From positions 1-64,000 of the forward strand of contig CAMCXS010000005.1 of NCBI GenBank assembly GCA_945883495.1: a stretch of DNA of 64,000 nt, read 5' to 3'. Below the pieces are notes generated by a model. It searched no databases, was not told the DNA's origin, and saw only the letters and a list, made by a program, of their open reading frames with translations. Of this stretch, positions 36,081 through 44,924 are shown in pieces. Origin of the DNA: Akkermansia muciniphila. Lineage in GTDB: Bacteria; Verrucomicrobiota; Verrucomicrobiia; Verrucomicrobiales; DEV007. Within the stretch, counting starts at the first letter, position 1, and each line of letters starts with the position of its first letter. A program made the position numbers and the translations under genes.

Positions 36081-36420
36081 GGCTGCATGAAAAAGCGCAC
36101 GTTGCGGAGATGCAACAGGTCTGATCAACGAAAGGGCGAGGTGGGGGAGATTCTGGCAAGACCAAGACCGATTCGAAGGGAGGGCAAAAATATTTTATTT
36201 TAAAGTTGATTGTATAAGTATACATTGAGCGGCAAGGCAGGTCCGTTGGGACCAAATTTGTTCCGAAATGACAGCTCTTGAGTTCCTCACCATCGGCGAT
36301 GTGGCCGAGTCGTGGCAGCGTTATTCAGCCAAATCAGCGGGCGGCCGTTGACCCGTTGATCTAAGGCGGGAAAGGCCACCACCCTCGCGCCCAGATCTGA
36401 GCAGGATCGTAATCTGCCAA
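36081..36420. other. gene-free region upstream of fucU
   Basis: 340 bases. A stretch from about 36185 to 36226 is very AT-rich for this genome and holds an inverted repeat. A 27-codon plus-strand frame (36268-36351, MTALEFLTIGDVAESW...) begins like a PfkB-type sugar kinase but stops early. I do not call it a gene. The remaining part up to 36420 shows nothing I can name. Confidence 0.45.
36211..36224. promoter_or_regulatory. operator-like inverted repeat upstream of fucU
   Basis: TGTATA-AG-TATACA, two perfect 6-base arms around a 2-base centre, about 131 bases before the fucU start. The GTATAC-type core resembles sites of GntR-family regulators, but the regulator is unknown. The minus strand also offers AT-rich -10-like sequences here. 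Confidence 0.45.
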
Positions 36421-37968
36421 TCAGCCGACTGGCGACTGAGTCCGGACGTTGTTGACCATGCGCCAGATGCCACGGGGGTTGTGGTTTTTGAGCTCTTCAG
36501 GCAGGAGCATTTCGGGAACGTCCTGGAAGCAGAAGGGCCGGACGAAGCGCAGATACGAATTGAGCCCGATTGAGGTGAAAAAGGAATGAGTTGCGGCGGG
36601 GTAGGGGCCGCCGTGGTGAAGGGAGGGACAAACTTCCAGGCCGGTCGGGTAGCCGTTGATGACGAGCCGGCCGGTTTTGGTTTGGAGGACATCGATGAGT
36701 TCCCGGTATTCTTCCAAGTCTTCTGGCGTGCCGTGGACGGTGGCGCTGAGGCTTCCGTCCATGCTTTCCGCGAAACGGACCATTTCGGAGGGTTCGGGGC
36801 AACGCAGAACGACGGACGAGGGACCGAAGACTTCCTCGCGAAGAACTTCGCGATGCTTGAAGTAGGTTTCGCTCGCGGTTTCGAAGAGGACGGCGGCGGC
36901 TTGGCCTTTGGATAGATCGGCACCCGAGGCTTTGGCGGTGACGAGAACCTCTGACAAAATTTGAATGCGGTTCACTCCTTGCTCGTAAGCTTGGTGAATG
37001 CCGCGGTGCAGCATGCTGGCGGGCGCGACGGCGGCGACGCGGCGGCCGGCTTCGTTGAGGAAGAGATCGAGTTCCGCTCCGCCTTGCGCCAAAACCATGG
37101 CGGGGTTCGTGCAAAACTGGCCAGTACCCAAGGTGAGCGAGGCGACGAAGCCCTCGGCAATCTGCTCGGCGCGGGTCGCGAGGGCGCGGGGGAGGAGGAA
37201 AACGGGATTGAGGCTGCCCATTTCCGCGTAAACAGGGACTGGTCGGTCCCGTTTGGCGGCAACGTCGAAGAGCGCGCGTCCGCCACGCAAGGAACCAGTG
37301 AAGGCAACGGCTTCGGTCAGTGGGTGGGCGACCAAGGCGGTGCCGACTTCGTTGGAGCGGCCGTGGACCATTGCAAACACGCCGTCCGGCAGTCCGCTTT
37401 CCAGGGCGGCACTTTTCACGATGGCGGCGAGTCGGTCACAGGTATGCGGGTGCGCCGGGTGCGCTTTGACGACCACGGGGCAGCCGACAGCGAGGGCGGA
37501 AACGGTGTCCGTGCCGATCACGGAAATGGCGAACGGAAAGTTGCTGGCGCCGAACACGACAACTGGACCAACTGGGTGGTGCATGAGGCGGATGTCCGGC
37601 TTGGGAGCGGGCTTGCGGTCGGGGATGGCGGTATCGATCCGGGCATCAACCCAGGAACCCTCGCGCAACATGGCCGCGAACATGCGGGCGCCGTTGCAGG
37701 CGCGAACGAGTTCCCCGGGAAGACGAGGGCGGCCCAGGCCGGTCTCTTGATCGGCCAGCTCGATGAGATCCTCTGCTGCGGCTTCGGTTCCGGCGGCGAT
37801 GCGCTCAAGGAAGAGGGCGCGGGTTTCCACCGGGGCATTCCGGTAGGTGCGGAAAGCATCGGCTGCGGCGCGAAGGGCGGCGTCAATCTGCTCGGAGGTG
37901 GCTTCGGGGAATTCACCGGGGAGCGTTTCGCCGGTGCGGGCGTTGTGGCTTTGGAAAACTGGGCTCAT
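36421..37968 (-). CDS. alpha-ketoglutarate semialdehyde (2,5-dioxovalerate) dehydrogenase
   Basis: 515-residue aldehyde dehydrogenase that oxidises 2,5-dioxopentanoate to 2-oxoglutarate, the last step of sugar-acid and pentose catabolism. Features of this subfamily are VVFGASNFPFAISVIGTDTVSALAVGCPVVVKAHPAHPHT, VYAEMGSLNPVFLLP and GTGQFCTNPAMVL. The catalytic Cys is 286 and the general base Glu is 249. Length fits. It lies 30 bases after a DHDPS-like gene in the same direction. In B. subtilis and pseudomonads a DHDPS-family dehydratase precedes this dehydrogenase, so the pair looks like the end of a sugar-acid pathway. Confidence 0.88.
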   Translation of the reverse strand: MSPVFQSHNARTGETLPGEFPEATSEQIDAALRAAADAFRTYRNAPVETRALFLERIAAGTEAAAEDLIELADQETGLGRPRLPGELVRACNGARMFAAMLREGSWVDARIDTAIPDRKPAPKPDIRLMHHPVGPVVVFGASNFPFAISVIGTDTVSALAVGCPVVVKAHPAHPHTCDRLAAIVKSAALESGLPDGVFAMVHGRSNEVGTALVAHPLTEAVAFTGSLRGGRALFDVAAKRDRPVPVYAEMGSLNPVFLLPRALATRAEQIAEGFVASLTLGTGQFCTNPAMVLAQGGAELDLFLNEAGRRVAAVAPASMLHRGIHQAYEQGVNRIQILSEVLVTAKASGADLSKGQAAAVLFETASETYFKHREVLREEVFGPSSVVLRCPEPSEMVRFAESMDGSLSATVHGTPEDLEEYRELIDVLQTKTGRLVINGYPTGLEVCPSLHHGGPYPAATHSFFTSIGLNSYLRFVRPFCFQDVPEMLLPEELKNHNPRGIWRMVNNVRTQSPVG

Positions 37969-37998
37969 GAAATGGAAAAGGGGCTGGTGGTGGATGAG

Positions 37999-38910
37999 TT
38001 ATTCCCCGGCGAGCAGGGTCTGGGCGGCTTCGCGGACGCGGCTGAGGTAACGTTCGTTCACCGGCGTCAACATCGCGGGGATTGGCCCCATCTCAGCGAT
38101 GCCGGCAAAGGTAAGGGCCTCGTGCAGCACGGAAACCGGCGATTGTTTGCGGCGCAACTCCTCAAGCGGCCGGAAAATGCCGCGAATCTCCTCGGCCTCG
38201 GCCCATTCCCCCCGTCGCATCGTTTCGAGGAAACACTGGGAGAGCCGGGACGCGACGCAAGCGCAACCGGAGGCAAAACCGCCCACTCCGAATTCGCGGA
38301 AATGCACGATGGCGACCTGCTCACCCAGTCCGCTGACGATGAATCGGGGATCGATGGTATCGACGAGCTCTTGAAGGAGCGGGTCGCTGGCGGGTTCGTC
38401 GAGCTCGACTTGGTAGAGAATGAAAGAGACTTGGCCCGCGTTGACCAAGCGGCGCAGGATGGGCGGGGTGAGGACGCCGGGATCGGTAACCGCCAGCACG
38501 GCGGGCCGTTCCAATTGCGAAGTGATTTCCCCGACGGCGCGCTCGAAGCCGGAAGCGGTGACGGCATCGGCTGGGGGCAAGATGTGGACGGTGGGGAAGG
38601 AGGTGCCGCGGAGGACTTCGAGCTGCTCCATCATGAGGCCGTGGGAAGGGCCGATGGAGGGGATCACGACAGTGTCCGGACCGGCGATTTGCTCAAGCAT
38701 GGCGAGCAGCGGGGCGTATTCGCTGGGGCGGAGGTGTTGCAAGAGAGCGTTGCTGCCGTAGAGCAGGACACGAATGCCGCCCGCTTCGATGGAACGGATC
38801 AGGCGTTGGTTTTGCTCCGGGCTGAGCGCGAGATCTTGGGCGCGGGCCAAAGGCGGTAGGGCGACGACGGAATGGGTAAAAAGTTCGGGCTGGACCGGCA
38901 GCGGATTCAT
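37999..38910 (-). CDS. DHDPS-superfamily protein lacking the Schiff-base lysine
   Basis: 303 residues, (beta/alpha)8 barrel of the dihydrodipicolinate synthase/N-acetylneuraminate lyase type. Family landmarks are IRSIEAGGIRVLLYGSN, VIPSIGPSHGLMMEQLEVLRGTSFPTVHILPP, FIVSGLGEQVAIVHFREFGVGGFASGCACVAPR-like (here ASRLSQC). At the position of the catalytic Lys (GIKEA in DHDPS) it reads SFILYQ, with Leu165. The usual active-site Tyr position reads VLAVT, with Ala140. Both are read directly from codons. It is in an operon with a semialdehyde dehydrogenase, where an active dehydratase would be expected. Possible roles are a changed chemistry or a regulatory barrel. Confidence 0.8.
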   Translation of the reverse strand: MNPLPVQPELFTHSVVALPPLARAQDLALSPEQNQRLIRSIEAGGIRVLLYGSNALLQHLRPSEYAPLLAMLEQIAGPDTVVIPSIGPSHGLMMEQLEVLRGTSFPTVHILPPADAVTASGFERAVGEITSQLERPAVLAVTDPGVLTPPILRRLVNAGQVSFILYQVELDEPASDPLLQELVDTIDPRFIVSGLGEQVAIVHFREFGVGGFASGCACVASRLSQCFLETMRRGEWAEAEEIRGIFRPLEELRRKQSPVSVLHEALTFAGIAEMGPIPAMLTPVNERYLSRVREAAQTLLAGE

Positions 38911-39065
38911 GGAAGAAGGAAAAGGAAGCCTGTTGGACGCTCAAACGGTCCCGATCTCTGTAACAACATCACGGCGAAGGGCAAACTGCAATCCTGCAAA
39001 GGGTGTGGGCGGCGCGTTCGTAGACTCCTTGTTCGAAATGATCTCATCAGATTTGCCTGCCAGCG

Positions 39066-40541
39066 TTAGGGATTATTGGATAGAATGAAGTTCAGGTTGG
39101 CTTCAACTAAATCCCCCATGTTCTCGCAATGGCGGAAAACGTTGCTTTGGTGGTGCTCGTTCAACCCTTCGCGCAGTTGCGCGATTTTGACCTCTGAGGA
39201 CAATGTCTGTGACTTCATCGCCCGAAATAGGGCGTTGAGCCGCTGGTGTTCCACCTGAAGCCGCCGAGCAATGAGGCTGCGCTCTTCCACTTGGTATTGC
39301 CGCATCGTCTGGTAGTTCAATACCTCGGTGCAGAGCTTCACCACCATGGCATTCTCGCGGAAGAACTGCGGCAGATAAATGTGCAGATCGCCTTCGTAAG
39401 ATTGCTGGTCGAAGTCGATCGCCCGGACACGAAACTGCACTTCCTCGAAGTCAGGGGTGATATCGACCACATAGTTGTAGGTCCGCATATCCCCGAGCAG
39501 GCGAATGAAGCAACGCTCTGTGAACTTCACGAACTCCTTGGCGACTCGAACTCGGTTGAGATGACGATCATCGAGATGCTCCCGGATGAAGGTATCCCCT
39601 GGCACCCCGGCGATGTGCTCCTCGATCAGCGAATTCTGGTGGACAAGGTAATTGATGCGGTTTGGCGAGAGGGCGTGTTCGAGTTCCAGACCAAAGATGC
39701 GGGAAGCGTCCGGCACTTTTACATAGAAGTGATCGTAATTGTCGTTGAACTGGTTGACGACACGGACCCGGAATGGCTTGGAGTTTCCGAATTCGCAGTA
39801 ATCGACTCGCTCAATATAGAGGTGTTCGAGGGAGTCGTTTTTGCCAGTTTTGAGTTGCGAATAGATCCGGGAGAGATCGCTATTCAGATCTTTGGTGCGC
39901 TCCGGGTCGTAGGTGACTGTTTTCCAAAGGGAGTCGCCGCCTTCCGGAGTCTGGCAGGGAAACATGCCAGTGAACTCCAGGAGCATGTCGTAGGCCGGCG
40001 GGAATTCAAAGGAGCGCCCGAATTCCGCGAGGAACGCGGTTAGATCGGGGCCGATTTCGTAAAACGCCTTGCGCTGCGAGATCTGATTGTAGCGGATGTT
40101 CGACTCCGGACGGGCAGCGTCAGCATCGGCGGCGGACTTGCGGGCGGCGGCCTTCTCCCGGCGGTAGAGAGTGGAGAGGATCTCGGCGAGGACGGTCCGC
40201 TTGTTCCCGGTCGCGATTTTGGAAGTTTGCGAGCCCGGGAGCCAGAACGCTCCGCAGAAACCACAGTGAAGAATGTGGAAGGAGAGGCCGCGGCCGGCTA
40301 GGGCAGGGCGGAGCAGATTCGCGCATTCCAAACAGGTCGAGGCCGCTTGAGACGGAGCGATCCCTGGGGTCCGGTCCGGTGGTGGGGTCTTCGGTCTCCG
40401 ATGCCGGTTGTCTGTGAGCCAGCGCCAGTAGTGAAATGAGGGGAACCACTCCCCGCCGCAAGAGGAACACGGCCAAGTGGCCGCCTCAAAGGGGCCGGTC
40501 GGTGGCTCGAGAGTTGAGCCAGCGCATCCGGGGCAAGTCAC
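39066..40541 (-). CDS. double TFIIB-type zinc-ribbon protein with a kinase-like domain
   Basis: 491 residues from GTG 40541. Two zinc ribbons: Cys3, 6, 25, 28 and Cys70, 73, 93, 96, each with CxxC...CGG/CGA-x-W as in zf-TFIIB. A basic helix follows (about 115-145). Residues about 245-410 look like a protein-kinase fold: Lys275 (YVKVPDA), Glu286 or Glu288 (GLELEHAL), hinge-like SLIEEHIAGVPG, catalytic-loop-like GDMRTYN with Asp351 and Asn356 at the D-x4-N spacing, and DFD at 376-378. The C-terminal helices may form a coiled coil. I do not know a named family. It is the last gene of the tyrA-aroA run, 3 bases after the preceding stop. Confidence 0.72.
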   Translation of the reverse strand: MTCPGCAGSTLEPPTGPFEAATWPCSSCGGEWFPSFHYWRWLTDNRHRRPKTPPPDRTPGIAPSQAASTCLECANLLRPALAGRGLSFHILHCGFCGAFWLPGSQTSKIATGNKRTVLAEILSTLYRREKAAARKSAADADAARPESNIRYNQISQRKAFYEIGPDLTAFLAEFGRSFEFPPAYDMLLEFTGMFPCQTPEGGDSLWKTVTYDPERTKDLNSDLSRIYSQLKTGKNDSLEHLYIERVDYCEFGNSKPFRVRVVNQFNDNYDHFYVKVPDASRIFGLELEHALSPNRINYLVHQNSLIEEHIAGVPGDTFIREHLDDRHLNRVRVAKEFVKFTERCFIRLLGDMRTYNYVVDITPDFEEVQFRVRAIDFDQQSYEGDLHIYLPQFFRENAMVVKLCTEVLNYQTMRQYQVEERSLIARRLQVEHQRLNALFRAMKSQTLSSEVKIAQLREGLNEHHQSNVFRHCENMGDLVEANLNFILSNNP

Positions 40542-40544
40542 CAG

Positions 40545-42116
40545 TTACGAGTCTCCTTGTTGCTTCTTCTTTTCTTGAATGAACAGAAACACAGTAACGC
40601 CGACAAGGCAGACTGCAACAACTCCCACAATCATGGGCAAAGGCGAGCTTGCTTTCTGCGGTGGGAGCGCCCGGACGGGCTTGGGTTTTTCGATCTCTCC
40701 CGATTCGTCCGTTGTCGCCGCAGCCGAGTTGGAGCGTTTTGCCGCGGCGGTTTTACGTTCGGCCTTGCTTCCCTTGGCGGGCTTGGCCGAGTCTTCGGCG
40801 TTGCTCTTGTCAGTGGCGGAAGAGGCGGTGCGCTGCATGACCAGGGCGTCTAGGGCATCGTCTCCGGAACCTGCTGGTGTTTCGCTAGGGCTGGCTGGAT
40901 CATTGGCGGCCTTCTTCGCTGCCTCCATTTCAGCCAACTTGGCTTGGTTGGCCATCTTTTGGACCCGGTCATCGAGTTGCTGCTGCAAGTGAGCCAAGAT
41001 CGTGGGCCGCTCGGGTGGAGCGGCGGACGTTGTCGCAGAGCTTTTTTTCGTGGAAGGTGTGGTCTTGGCCTTCGCTTGGGAGAACTTGGCGCCGCCATTT
41101 ATGTTGGCGGCCGCGGTCAGGGCGGTCTTCGCTTCGTCGAGTTTTCCTGCGTAAACCAATTCCCCGGCATCGTAGAATGCCTTCGCTTGCGCATCCAATG
41201 CCGCTGGATCGAGTTTGCCGACGCGGTCAATTTCTTTCCGGACGCGGGCGATGGCTTCGTTGATGCTCGCCTCCGACTTCAGATCGACGGTAAGCCAAGT
41301 GATCTTCTTTGCTTTTTCAGCTTCGATTTGAGCTTTGAATCGGGCAGCGGCGGCGTCTAGTTCCTGTTGAGCGGCATCCCGAGCAGCGCCCGTGAGCGAC
41401 GCCATACCTTTTGCGTTCTGGGTTGCGTCGTATTTTGCGTATTCCAGTTCCTGGGTGAGTCGCTGGCCGTAGGCCGGGAGCAGGCTCTTGGCATCGGTGA
41501 TGGCGACAGGAAGAGCCAAGGTCCCTGGATAGGCTTTCTCGATCATCTCGAACTGGCGGAGGGCTCCGAGAAGATTGCGACCGGCAGCGGCTTGCCTCAT
41601 CAGGCGGAGGGCGGTCGCCGCCTCAAGATTGGGAGCGTGAATGGCTTGCTGCTCGGGGGTAAGCCAAGTTCCGCGGAACCGGAGTTCTCCGGATTTGATT
41701 CTCTTCAATTCGCCGTCCAGCGAATCGCGGATGCCCTCGATTTCTGCCCGATATTTGCTCGCTGGATATTTGGCGAGGAACTCGTCGATTACTTTGAGTC
41801 GCTCCTCGTACCCCTTGGCGGGCAGGCCATCTGGAGTGGTCTTCAACGGGAGGCACGCTTCACGCTCGACATCTTCTGGCGTTGTTTTCTCGATTCGATC
41901 GATGCTGACGCGGTTGATTGCTCGCTTGTCCTTTATGGTGCCGACCAGCACCTGAACCCGAACCATGTCGGGGGTCTCTTCAATGATGGTACCTGAGACA
42001 ACATCACCGGATTTCAGATAAACTTTGTCGGCCCAAAGCAATGAGGGCGACAGCAGGACTGCACAGATGAGCGTCTGGCGGCAGATCGAGGATGGGAGTT
42101 GGCGGCCTGGGGACAT
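40545..42116 (-). CDS. exported, C-terminally anchored helical protein of unknown function
   Basis: 523 residues. Signal peptide (ICRQTLICAVLLSPSLLWADK), then a short beta-barrel-like domain (VYLKSGDVVSGTIIEETPDMVRVQVLVG...INRVSIDRIEK). Residues about 90-340 are helical, with TPR-like spacing (YEERLKVIDEFLAKYPASKYRAEIEGIRDSL). A long low-complexity region rich in Ala, Lys, Ser and Thr follows. One membrane helix lies at the end (MIVGVVAVCLVGVTVFLFI) with a KKK tail. So the bulk is periplasmic, tethered at the C-terminus. It starts 81 bases after cmk-plsC and is directly followed by the zinc-ribbon/kinase-like gene. Confidence 0.8.
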   Translation of the reverse strand: MSPGRQLPSSICRQTLICAVLLSPSLLWADKVYLKSGDVVSGTIIEETPDMVRVQVLVGTIKDKRAINRVSIDRIEKTTPEDVEREACLPLKTTPDGLPAKGYEERLKVIDEFLAKYPASKYRAEIEGIRDSLDGELKRIKSGELRFRGTWLTPEQQAIHAPNLEAATALRLMRQAAAGRNLLGALRQFEMIEKAYPGTLALPVAITDAKSLLPAYGQRLTQELEYAKYDATQNAKGMASLTGAARDAAQQELDAAAARFKAQIEAEKAKKITWLTVDLKSEASINEAIARVRKEIDRVGKLDPAALDAQAKAFYDAGELVYAGKLDEAKTALTAAANINGGAKFSQAKAKTTPSTKKSSATTSAAPPERPTILAHLQQQLDDRVQKMANQAKLAEMEAAKKAANDPASPSETPAGSGDDALDALVMQRTASSATDKSNAEDSAKPAKGSKAERKTAAAKRSNSAAATTDESGEIEKPKPVRALPPQKASSPLPMIVGVVAVCLVGVTVFLFIQEKKKQQGDS

Positions 42117-42197
42117 GGAAGAAGCGGAAAAATGAAAATTACTGGGGTGAGTTTACACCGTGTGGAGTGGCACAATCCAGCATTTTTCGGGTTGGAC

Positions 42198-43493
42198 TCA
42201 CGACGAAGTGTCCGGCAGTGAGAGCGAGGCGATGGCGTCCATCACACGGGTGGAAATCGCCTGCTGGCCGGTTTTGCCTTTAGTCGCCAGTTCCTCAGTG
42301 GAGAAATAGATGGGGTGACCGAAAACGACGTGGATTTTGCCGTCCATCCTGGGCAATTTCCGATTTCTCGGATACGCCTCATAGCTTCCGAAGATTCGCA
42401 CCGGGATGACGGGGACCCCGGTTTTGGCGACGAGCATGCCGACTCCGCGTTGCGCCGGCTGCAGGGAACCGTCCGGGGTGCGGGTGCCCTCGGGGAAAAC
42501 CACCATTTTCTTGCCTTCCTTGACGAGCTGCATCGAGATGCGCAGGGAAGAGAGTTCCGCGTTGTCTCGATCCACCGGCACCGTGTTCAGTCGTGGGAGC
42601 AGCCAAGTGAACAGAGGCGGTTTGAAGAGCGTGTTGCGGGCGAGGTAATAAATGGGTTCTTCCAGCGCGGTCCCGACGAGCGGCGGATCGAGGAAACTGG
42701 CGTGATTCGAGGCGAAGTAGGCGCCGCCGACAACCTTGGCCCGTTCCGCGTGGTGGACTTCCATGCCGTAAGCGGCGCGGAAGAACGCTTTAGACAAAGT
42801 ATAGGTGAGCCAGTAAACCCAAGACATCGTGGGCCGCTCCGGCTCCCGACGTCTGACACCCTCGACGTGGAGGATTTGGATCACTCGATCCGCGACTTGC
42901 GGTAGTGTCAGATAGGATGTGTCGATCCGCATCGCGTCCTCCGCCGTACGCAACGGCGCCACGTCGCGGGAGGAGTCCTTGAGATCCCGGAGCCGGATGT
43001 CGTCATCAATGCCTTGGGCCTTGCGGCGGCGTTCCCTGACCTCTGCGGAGGCGTCCAGGTAAAATTTGTAGGGCGTGTCCGGTATCACCACGGTGCCGAT
43101 ATCCCGGCCTTCCATCACCAAATCGCCCATTGAACGGAATCGCTGCTGCTCGGCGACGAGGGCGCGGCGGACTTCTGGGATGGCGGAGATGGAGGAAACT
43201 GCGCCGTTGACCTCTTCGCTGTGCATGAGGGCGTCGGCCACATCCCGGCCGTCGATCCGGATCACGGAGGAGCGATCCTTCAACGCGCACTCGAAATGGC
43301 TGCGCCCGAGCAGTTCCAGCACTGCGGCGGAGTTGGCGGGATCGATTTGATTTTCGAGGACCCACCAAGTGAAGGAGCGGTACATCGCCCCTGAGTTTAC
43401 GAAGAGGAACCCGAAGTGCTCCGCAACGCGGCGTGCCACGCTGCTTTTGCCAGAGGCGGCCGGGCCGTCGATGGCGATGGCGACGTATTGCAT
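42198..43493 (-). CDS. cmk: cytidylate kinase fused to 1-acylglycerol-3-phosphate acyltransferase
   Basis: 431 residues. Residues 1-215 are cytidylate kinase: P-loop GPAASGKSS, NSGAMYRSFTW, EGRDIGTVVIPD, RRKAQG. It phosphorylates CMP and dCMP. Residues about 225-431 are a PlsC acyltransferase: NHASFLDPP (the H-x4-D motif), FPEGTRTPDG, PVIPVRIFGS. It makes phosphatidic acid. The reading frame runs through both without a stop, so the two enzymes are one chain, connecting CTP supply and phospholipid synthesis, which needs CTP for CDP-diacylglycerol. It follows aroA by 25 bases. Confidence 0.94.
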   Translation of the reverse strand: MQYVAIAIDGPAASGKSSVARRVAEHFGFLFVNSGAMYRSFTWWVLENQIDPANSAAVLELLGRSHFECALKDRSSVIRIDGRDVADALMHSEEVNGAVSSISAIPEVRRALVAEQQRFRSMGDLVMEGRDIGTVVIPDTPYKFYLDASAEVRERRRKAQGIDDDIRLRDLKDSSRDVAPLRTAEDAMRIDTSYLTLPQVADRVIQILHVEGVRRREPERPTMSWVYWLTYTLSKAFFRAAYGMEVHHAERAKVVGGAYFASNHASFLDPPLVGTALEEPIYYLARNTLFKPPLFTWLLPRLNTVPVDRDNAELSSLRISMQLVKEGKKMVVFPEGTRTPDGSLQPAQRGVGMLVAKTGVPVIPVRIFGSYEAYPRNRKLPRMDGKIHVVFGHPIYFSTEELATKGKTGQQAISTRVMDAIASLSLPDTSS

Positions 43494-43518
43494 GCGATGG
43501 GCCCGGAACCTAGTGGAG

Positions 43519-44892
43519 TTAAAACTCCTTGTCCGTCGCCGGATTCAAGGAGGTGATGACGGGGGTGTAGTTCCCTTTGTTTTTCGCGGCGATGACTTCG
43601 CGGATCTGGTCTTCAAAGCCGGGATAGCTGGTGCGAATGCATTCCGTGTCCGAAATGAGGGTTTCGCCGTCGGCATGGAGACCGGCGATGGCGAAGGCCA
43701 TAGCGATGCGGTGATCGCCGTGCGACTCGATTCGGGCGCCCTTAAGGTTGGCGCCACCTTGGATTTCCATGCCGTCGAAGAATTCCTCCACCTGCGCGCC
43801 CATCAGTCGAAGGTTGTTTGTGACGGTGGCGATGCGGTCGGATTCCTTGACGCGGAGTTCCTTGGCATCGCGGATAGTGGTTTTGCCCTCGGCCAGCGCT
43901 CCGGCCACGGCAATGACGGGAATCTCGTCGATGACGTTCGGGATGTCCGCTCCTTCGATGGTGGTTCCACGAAGACGGCCTCCATGCACCTCGATGCGGC
44001 CGACGGGCTCCCCGCAGCGGCTGTGGTCGATGACCTCGGTGATTTGCGCTCCCATCCGGATGAGAATCTTGAGGAGGCCGGTCCGGCTTTCGTTCAACCC
44101 GACGTTGTGGACACAGAGGTGGGCGCCGGGCATGGCGGCGGCGGCGACCACCCAAAACGCGGCGCTGGACATGTCTCCTGGTACCTCGAAATCACGGGAT
44201 TCCAGGGTTTGTCCGCCCCAGATCGTGAGTTGATTCTCCTGACGCACGGTTTTCACCCGGAAATACTGAAGCATGCGCTCGGTGTGGTCCCGGCTCTGCT
44301 GCGGCTCCGTGACGGTGGTTTTTCCGTCGGTGAACAGAGCGGCCAGCATGATTGCGCTCTTCACTTGGGCACTGGCAACGGGGGACTGGTAGTCGATTGG
44401 CTTCAGCTGGGCTCCATGGATGACGAGCGGCGCGGTATCTCCCTCACCTTCGGCCCGGATGTTCGCCCCCATTAAGGTAAGCGGCTCGATCACCCGGCGC
44501 ATCGGACGCTTCGAAAGGGAGGCGTCGCCAATTAAGCGAGCCCGGAACCCTTCCTTTTGGCCCGCGAGAATGCCGCTGAGGAGCCGCATGGTGGTCCCGG
44601 AATTCCCGCAATCAATGTCACCAGCAGGGGAGGTGAATTCTCCGCGACGGCCTTCGACGAGCAGGCGAGTCGGTCCCCATTTCGTGGAATTGATTTCGTC
44701 GATTTTGACCCCCATGGCGCGGAAGGCGTTCACAGTGGACAGACAGTCCTCGCTGGGGAGGAAACCATCGATCTCGCACGGCCCGTTGGCGAGCGAGGCC
44801 ATCATGATGGACCGGTGGGAAATACTCTTGTCTCCGGGGACGCGGAGTTCCATCCGGATGGGCCGGCACCTTTTGACCTTGAATTCTGACAT
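43519..44892 (-). CDS. aroA: 5-enolpyruvylshikimate-3-phosphate synthase
   Basis: 457 residues from ATG 44892 (MSEFKVKRCRPIRMELRVPGDKSISHRS). Transfers the enolpyruvyl group of PEP to shikimate-3-phosphate in aromatic amino-acid synthesis. Motifs: DCGNSGTTMRLLSGILAG, SKRPMRRVIEPL, LRVKESDRIATV, GDHRIAMAFAIAG. Length is slightly above the usual 430 because of C-terminal residues. It lies between tyrA and cmk-plsC on the same strand. The frame is open to 44928, but that stretch overlaps the end of tyrA. Confidence 0.96.
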   Translation of the reverse strand: MSEFKVKRCRPIRMELRVPGDKSISHRSIMMASLANGPCEIDGFLPSEDCLSTVNAFRAMGVKIDEINSTKWGPTRLLVEGRRGEFTSPAGDIDCGNSGTTMRLLSGILAGQKEGFRARLIGDASLSKRPMRRVIEPLTLMGANIRAEGEGDTAPLVIHGAQLKPIDYQSPVASAQVKSAIMLAALFTDGKTTVTEPQQSRDHTERMLQYFRVKTVRQENQLTIWGGQTLESRDFEVPGDMSSAAFWVVAAAAMPGAHLCVHNVGLNESRTGLLKILIRMGAQITEVIDHSRCGEPVGRIEVHGGRLRGTTIEGADIPNVIDEIPVIAVAGALAEGKTTIRDAKELRVKESDRIATVTNNLRLMGAQVEEFFDGMEIQGGANLKGARIESHGDHRIAMAFAIAGLHADGETLISDTECIRTSYPGFEDQIREVIAAKNKGNYTPVITSLNPATDKEF

Positions 44893-44924
44893 GCTGCGGC
44901 GAGTCGGAGCTTTGCTAGCTGGCC

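Noticed and set aside
36961-38859. 632-codon plus-strand frame
   Set aside because: Antisense to the aldehyde dehydrogenase and the DHDPS-like gene; Gly-rich shadow translation.
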